Assembly (NCBI GenBank): GCA_021018815.1
Contig: JAITYX010000074.1
Coordinates: 372,001 to 436,000, forward strand
Length of the DNA stretch: 64,000 nucleotides
Reading direction: 5' to 3'
DNA from: Talinum fruticosum
Taxonomy: Eukaryota > Streptophyta > Magnoliopsida > Caryophyllales > Talinaceae
Positions 58,421-64,000 of this stretch are shown one piece after another (within the stretch, counting starts at the first letter, position 1; each line of letters starts with the position of its first letter). The notes beneath the pieces were generated by a model. That model had not been told where the DNA came from, did no database searches, and was given only the letters and a program-made list of their open reading frames with translations. A program made the translations under genes and the position numbers.

Positions 58421-60652
58421 TCCCTCTCTCCCTCGAAACACCAAGTTGTAAACTCTGGATTTTATTTTTGTTCGCCGGCCTTTTCCCACTCCGTGTACCA
58501 CCATGAACGTTATGTACTTCAAAAGCATCGAACGGCCAAGAACTCTAAATGACTCTTCAAGAACGACCATCAATTGTTGTAAGATACTGATTTATATTTG
58601 CAATTTCAGTTGAATTTATCTTTATTTCCTTCTTTTGTAATTTTAATTTAATTTGGAGGCTCTTTTTTGCTGGTTAATTTGCTGGGTATTGGTCAATATA
58701 CTTGTTTTATATGAAGATTGAGGAGTGTGTGTTTCATAAAGTTAAATATAGATATAGGCATTTGATTTTTCATATCTGAATTATGATGTTTTCCATGTTT
58801 ATTTAACTTGGTTTGCATTACAAGAACATTTATGTGTTTTATTGCCATCAATTTTGACTAAAAAGGCTGAAGTTCACTGGGTTTAGCATCTGGGTACTCC
58901 TAAAGTTGAAACTTTTGTAGTTTGTAGCTAATTTTTGAAGGTTTTCAGTTAGTTTAGGCTTGTGGGCAAGGCTAAAATATGAGATTTTTTGGTGGGTTGT
59001 ACTTCATGGTCTTGGATTTTATTGAATTTTAATTAGGTAGTGATTAGGTGGGTTGATTTCTTAACCCACTAGCATCAAATTGAGGAACTTTTACAAGAAG
59101 ATGATATTGTTATACAATGGATGTATTCTGTGGGAGTTTTTGCAATTCTTGAGGCCAATTTTTGTTTTGGGAAAAGCTTCTACTTTTGGATTTTCCAAAT
59201 TTTTAACAGGTTTAGCTTGGGTGCTTAGCTGGTACATTTGGCTACCATCATCTATTGATAGAATTGTTTCTATGAGCAAAAGTGTGTATTTTTTTTTTTT
59301 TTTGTATTTTCCCCAGTTGCTAGAGGTAACTTTGATAGTGAGCAACATATTTAGAAGAAAAGGAGAAGGGATTTGATATGATTGAGGCCACAAATTTTGC
59401 AATTTGAGGAAAGATGGAGAACAGTGAACGAATAGTGATGAATTGGGTTTATGAGAGTAATAGAGCTCCTTTAGTTGTTGGTCTTGAGAGAAATTCTAGA
59501 AATAGGAATTCAATAGACCAGTTGTACATAATCTCCCCCACGAGAATGAATGAGAGTTTGATCTTTGATAAGTTTTGAAATTTTTTTTTTTGGGGGGAGA
59601 GAGGTGAGAAAGGAAAGAAGGGGAGAGAGAAACAAGAGCTAGGCTGGGTATGCAATAGCAACATCAATAGTACCCAGCAGAAAAACAATTAGAAAAGGGG
59701 TTGTTCTTTCCTCTAGGGGGAGGGGAGATGGGCTGAGTATGTTTTTACAGTTTTATATTTTCATCTTATATTAAAAAGGTCAATATCGAACAATCTTGCA
59801 CATGTTTTTTAATTTGCATTCTATGTTCTTATGCAAATCATTGCGAGTTTGACTTAAAACTGTAAAGTTGGGTGATCTGCCGAGGTCTTAGTAATTCATC
59901 AATCAAGCACATGTAATTTGCATTTTCTTTACATTCTAGTCACTTATATTGATATAACTATGCTAAATCACGATTACTATATTAATTATATATTGTGACT
60001 GTTACGTGGAAGAATTATTTAATGACTCTCCTTGGTCTTGAATATGTCGTTTCTTTATAATCAACTCTTATATGCCCTATCTTGAATTTATGAGTTATGA
60101 TTGTGGATTTGTGACCTCTATTGGTGGAGATTAATGGGGCTAAACTGAATGCCTAGGTAATTTTTGATTTTTGCTCTTTTCCTTTCTTGTTTGTTTTTTC
60201 TCTATATCTCAATTTTCCTTGTTATTTTAGAATTTGATTGTACTTAATTCATATAGCTTTGCTTCTCTTTGGTTTGGTGCTTCTGGAAATGGAAATATTA
60301 CTTAGGATTTTTATTAATTCTACATTGTGGTTTTCTAGTGTGTTAATGTGAAAGTTAAGCAAAGCTATTATTTGTTTCTTTCCGTACATGGATTTTAATG
60401 CAAACTTTACTTATGTTCTCAACTTTTTCAATGTTTACTTATTATTTTTCTAGTTTTTCCATCTTGTCTTCCTTTTACTAACATAGGTACTTATGACCTA
60501 GTAATTGTATAAATGTTATTATTGTCATTGTTGTTTTCTTGGAAAAATATTAACAGACTATTTATTTAATTGTATTGCACAGGATATGGAAATACCGTAA
60601 CATCGTAAATGGATGACTAATAGACTAATTTTGGTTCGTAAAGGGTGTACTC

Positions 60653-63600
60653 ATGAATTTATTAGAGGGGTACAAGAGTTTGATGCTTTTGCAAGGCTTC
60701 AACCTCGTGTATCTAAGGGAGGGTAAATATAGATGTCCTTGTTTTAAGTGTAAGAACAAATATTTCTTAACCCTAGAAAAGGTCAAAGTTCATCTTTATA
60801 AGAGGGGTTTCAAACATGCATATTGGTATTGGACTTGAAACTGGGAGGTTGAACCTACTAGGGATGTTAACGTGCGACATAGTTCTTCTAATGTACATGT
60901 AAACCATAATGATAATGATGCGGTTGATAGATTTCAAATAATGGTTGACGATCTTATGGAATCACGTTAAGAAGATTGTGAACCTCCAAATCCAAATGCT
61001 CAGTAGTTTTATGACAAGCTTAATGCAGCTCAACGACCCTTGTGGCCTGGATGTAATACTCATACTGAGTTGTCTATGGCTCTTAGAATGATGAGTATTA
61101 AATTTGATTATAACATGTCTCATACTTGCTTTGATGAAGTAGCTCAACTCATTAAAGAGGCATGTCCCCCAACAACTATGTTCCTTCTAATTTCGCTGTG
61201 GCTAAGAAGTTTGTGAAAAACTAAGTTTAAGTATCATTAAAATTGATTCTTGTGTTAATGGTTGCATGCTCTATTTTAAGGATGATGAATCTTTGGAGAA
61301 ATGCAAATTTTGTGATGCACCGAGATGGAAAGAGAAGAACTCAAGCAAAGGGAATCGTAAAAGGGTTTACTTTGCAAGGATGCATTATTTTCCTCTCATT
61401 CCCGCACTACAAAGATTGTATGCATATTGGGAGGGAAATCATTATGGTTTGATTGTCATCGTTGTTTTTTTGCCTATGCATCATCCATTTAGAGAGAATG
61501 TAGACGAATTCAAAAAGGACAAAGTGTATAGAAGTAGACCTCCTAAGCGCTTGACAAGCGAACAAATATGGCAACATGTCCAATAATTGCCCACTATTAT
61601 TGAGAATATTGAATTTGAGGTAGAAGGGTTTGGTGAGAACTATAATTGGACCAAAAGGAGTATCTTCTCGGGAGTTACCATATTGGGAGACGAATTTGTT
61701 GCACCATAACCTTGATGTTATGCACATTGAAAAGAACTTTTGATAATATATTCAACACAGTCATGGATGTTAAAGGTAAAACAAAAGACAATGTGAAGGC
61801 ACGGATGGACTTAGTGGAGCATTGTAGACGACCAGAGTTGGAGCTTCATATTGGTCCAAATGGCAAGGTTATTAAACCTAAAACAAACTTTACATTTACA
61901 CTAGAACAGAAAATAACCTTGTGTGAATGGGTAAAAGGGTTGAGAATGCCATATGGGTATGCTTCTCATATGTCCAATTGTGTTGATATGAGTAATGCTA
62001 CATTATCGGGGATGAAAAGTCATGATTGTCACGTGTTTATGGAATCTTTACTTCCGACGGTCTTTAATTCATTATCTAAGTATGTATGGAAGCCATTGGC
62101 TGAGCTGAGTCGATTCTTTAGAAACTTATGCTCAACTGTTTTACGGGAGGAAAAGTTACTTAAAATGGAGCGAAATATTCCTATAATTCTTTGTGAATTG
62201 GAACGTATATTTCCTCCAGGGTTTTTCAATGTAATGGAGCATTTACCTATTCATTTGCCATAAGAGACACGTATTGGGGTCCTATTCAAGTATCGATGGA
62301 TGTATCCTTTTGAGAGATAATTGAGAATTTACATATAGTGGTTATAGGATTAAATTATTTGTAATTTTATTAACAGATTTTATTTTAGATTTCTTGGAAA
62401 GCTTAAGAAAATGGTCCAAAATAAAGCTCGTGTTGAAGGCTCTATATGTGAGGCGTATTTGTACATGGATACTACTTACTTCTATTCATATTATTTTGAG
62501 TCCAATGTACCATCTATGAGAACTAGATGCAGACGAAACGAATATGAACTCGACAACGACCAATTTCAATCGATATGGTCCGTTTTTGAACTACAAGGTC
62601 GTTATGCCGGTAAGAAAGGCAAACTATACTTGAATGAGCGAGAATATAAAGCTGCCCACTTACACATCTTGTTAAATTGGAATGAGGTTGAACCTTACAT
62701 AGAGTGAGTGCAACATGCATTACAAAAGTCAAAGTAAAATTATTTAGCTTATAGTTTTAGAAATTTTCTTGCTCATTACTTACGTAAGTAAGAATGCAGG
62801 TTCTTTAAACAATAAAAACAGAGATCATGTTCATTTATATCTGATGAGGATTTAGATGGATTGATTGCAAATGAATTTATACCATGGTTTAAGGATAATG
62901 TAAGTTTCCTTATGATTAAACATAAATAGTTTAGAGAAATATTAAAGCATAACATGTTAATCATTGTTACATCTATTAACTTTATGATTTCTTTTTTGAT
63001 ATAGGTTAAACAACTTCAGCTAGGGCAAATGGATTGTTATCCACACTTATGTCAAATAGCTATGGGTCCTTTGAAAGTTGTGACTACATATCCTATTTAC
63101 TTTGTTAATGGCTACAAATTCCATACTCATGAATGGAGTGAAGGGAAAACAACCATGAATTGTGGAATATGTGTCATAGGGATAGGTGAAGGGGATTACG
63201 AAAATGAATATTATAGACTCCTTAAAGAGGTTATTGAAATAGAATATCCATGAGAGCCCGTTAAGAGGTGTGTCTTATTCAATTGTGAGTGGTTTGATAC
63301 TACTTTAAATCGTGGCATGAGAGTGCACAACCGTTATGGAATAGTTGAGATTTGACAAGATAGACGATATAGAAAATATGATCCATTTATATTAGCTGGA
63401 GTTGCAACCCAAGTTTCTTACATGTCGTATCCACAAAAACTAGGGAGACATTACATTGGTGGGTTGTCATCGAAAGTAAACCAAGGTCTAGAGTGGATAA
63501 TCAATATATGTTGCCGAGTTGCATATCAAGATGAGAACATGTCTAACGTGAATGTTATAGTAGAGCATGATGTATCAATTCCAAACTTGCGATATGATCA

Positions 63601-63748
63601 TGGATATTATGAAGATCTTGACATTAATATACTTGATGTACTTGAAGCACCAGAGGAGGAGGAGGAGTTTGAGGATTTCATTAGCGATGAAGATGAGGAA
63701 TTGGAAGATGAAATGTGTGTTGATGAGAGTGAGGAAGAAAATGAGTAG
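60653..63748 (+). pseudogene. CACTA transposase (TNP2 with DUF4218 and DUF4216), decayed
   Basis: In order on plus: a transposase-associated domain (KYRCPCFKCKNKYFLTLEKV, HLYKRGFKHAYWYW; 60656-60838). Next the TNP2 core start (RPLWPGC, NMSHTCFDEVAQLIKEACP, then DESLEKCKFCDAPRWKEK; 61020-61340) and MHYFPLIPALQRLYAYWEGN (61380). Then a TNP2 end and DUF4218-like region (NLDVMHIEKNF, CHVFMESLLPTVF, IPIILCELERIFPPGFFNVM; 61690-62263), with more at about 62388-62707. Last a DUF4216-like region (KRCVLFNCEWFDTT, YRKYDPFILAGVATQVSYM; 63005-63500) and an acidic tail ending at 63748. Stops at 60969, 61006 and elsewhere, and several shifts, inactivate it. Two of the shifts fit one missing base in homopolymers (C5 61166-61170, A5 61216-61220). 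Confidence 0.8.
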
Positions 63749-64000
63749 TTATGCTTCAATTTTATTAAGTTTATGCTATTTGTATTATAATGTTTGCTTG
63801 GATTATTATCTTTGTTATTTTGTATGTGAACATTTTATGGTGATCATATATTTTTAATGAATATTATAGTATTTGTGCTTTAATTTATTTATTATGGCTT
63901 TTGTTAAATTTATTATGGATTACCCGAGTTAGACTCATTATAGTTTATGTGAATAAGCTTGCATATGTTTTTTAAGTTAACATGTCGGTACTTCTAGGAA
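63749..64000. other. 3' flank of the transposase; no gene seen
   Basis: AT-rich sequence to the window edge. The right CACTA terminus is not reached. Confidence 0.4.

Larger units (their letters stand above)
57664..64000 (+). mobile_element. CACTA (En/Spm) element 3, 5' part; runs off the window
   Basis: The transposase-type genes at 60653-63748 define it. The left boundary is a guess: repeated TTTTCCACT/TCCCACTA motifs at 57690-57960 look like a subterminal region, and CATTACCAAAAATC at 57665 may be a mutated CACTA end. Between 58100 and 60650 lies a leader with a tandem duplication and unassigned AT-rich DNA, probably intron or UTR. The right end is outside. Confidence 0.65.

Noticed and set aside
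59080..59402. Overlapping frames on both strands near 59.1-59.4 kb
   Set aside because: No domain, low complexity, opposite-strand overlap; most likely leader or intron of CACTA element 3.

Overview
The window looks like nuclear DNA of a eudicot plant. It is AT-rich, has long intergenic spaces and short exons with GT-AG introns, and is crowded with plant-type transposons (Copia, Gypsy, CACTA/En-Spm, Tourist-like MITE, a SINE candidate, a LINE scrap). I see no bacterial operons, CRISPR arrays, rRNA genes or convincing tRNA genes. The species cannot be named from the sequence.

Four host genes can be supported; three only come together when exons are joined by hand. (1) An EF-hand protein of 442 aa on + (3414-5740, 3 exons). 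(2) An ankyrin-repeat/PGG-domain membrane protein of the ACD6/ITN1 type on + (15970-27078, 4 exons). It carries one-base deficits in a G run of exon 1 and an A run of exon 3, and a Copia element sits in intron 2. (3) A very divergent profilin-like gene on - (28648-30129, 4 exons), possibly extended upstream to 32130 through an exon made of a minisatellite. (4) A second divergent profilin on + (38966-41149, 3 exons, 137 aa). The two profilin genes are oriented with their 5' ends facing each other across about 7-9 kb that holds a Copia insertion with an intact target duplication.

The rest is transposon. 8.9-13.9 kb is a truncated Gypsy-type element (minus) whose gag is split by a 2.9-kb TG...CA element with a 5-bp target duplication. 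20.5-23.2 kb and 33.8-37.0 kb are two related non-autonomous Copia elements (minus). 27.7-28.4, 37.1-38.2 and 42.9-44.2 kb are Copia scraps. From about 45.9 to 57.4 kb lies a four-level nest: a Copia element (minus) is interrupted by a non-coding CACTA element (46071-55533), which is interrupted by a second CACTA element (47401-52841, TSD AAT) with TNP2- and TNPA-type remains, which is interrupted by a solo LTR (48485-49163, TSD TAAAT). From about 57.7 kb to the end is the 5' part of a third CACTA element with a decayed TNP2/DUF4218/DUF4216 transposase.

Several broken reading frames, in both host gene and transposons, would be explained by one missing base inside a homopolymer run. That raises the possibility that some 'pseudogenes' here are assembly errors rather than biology.
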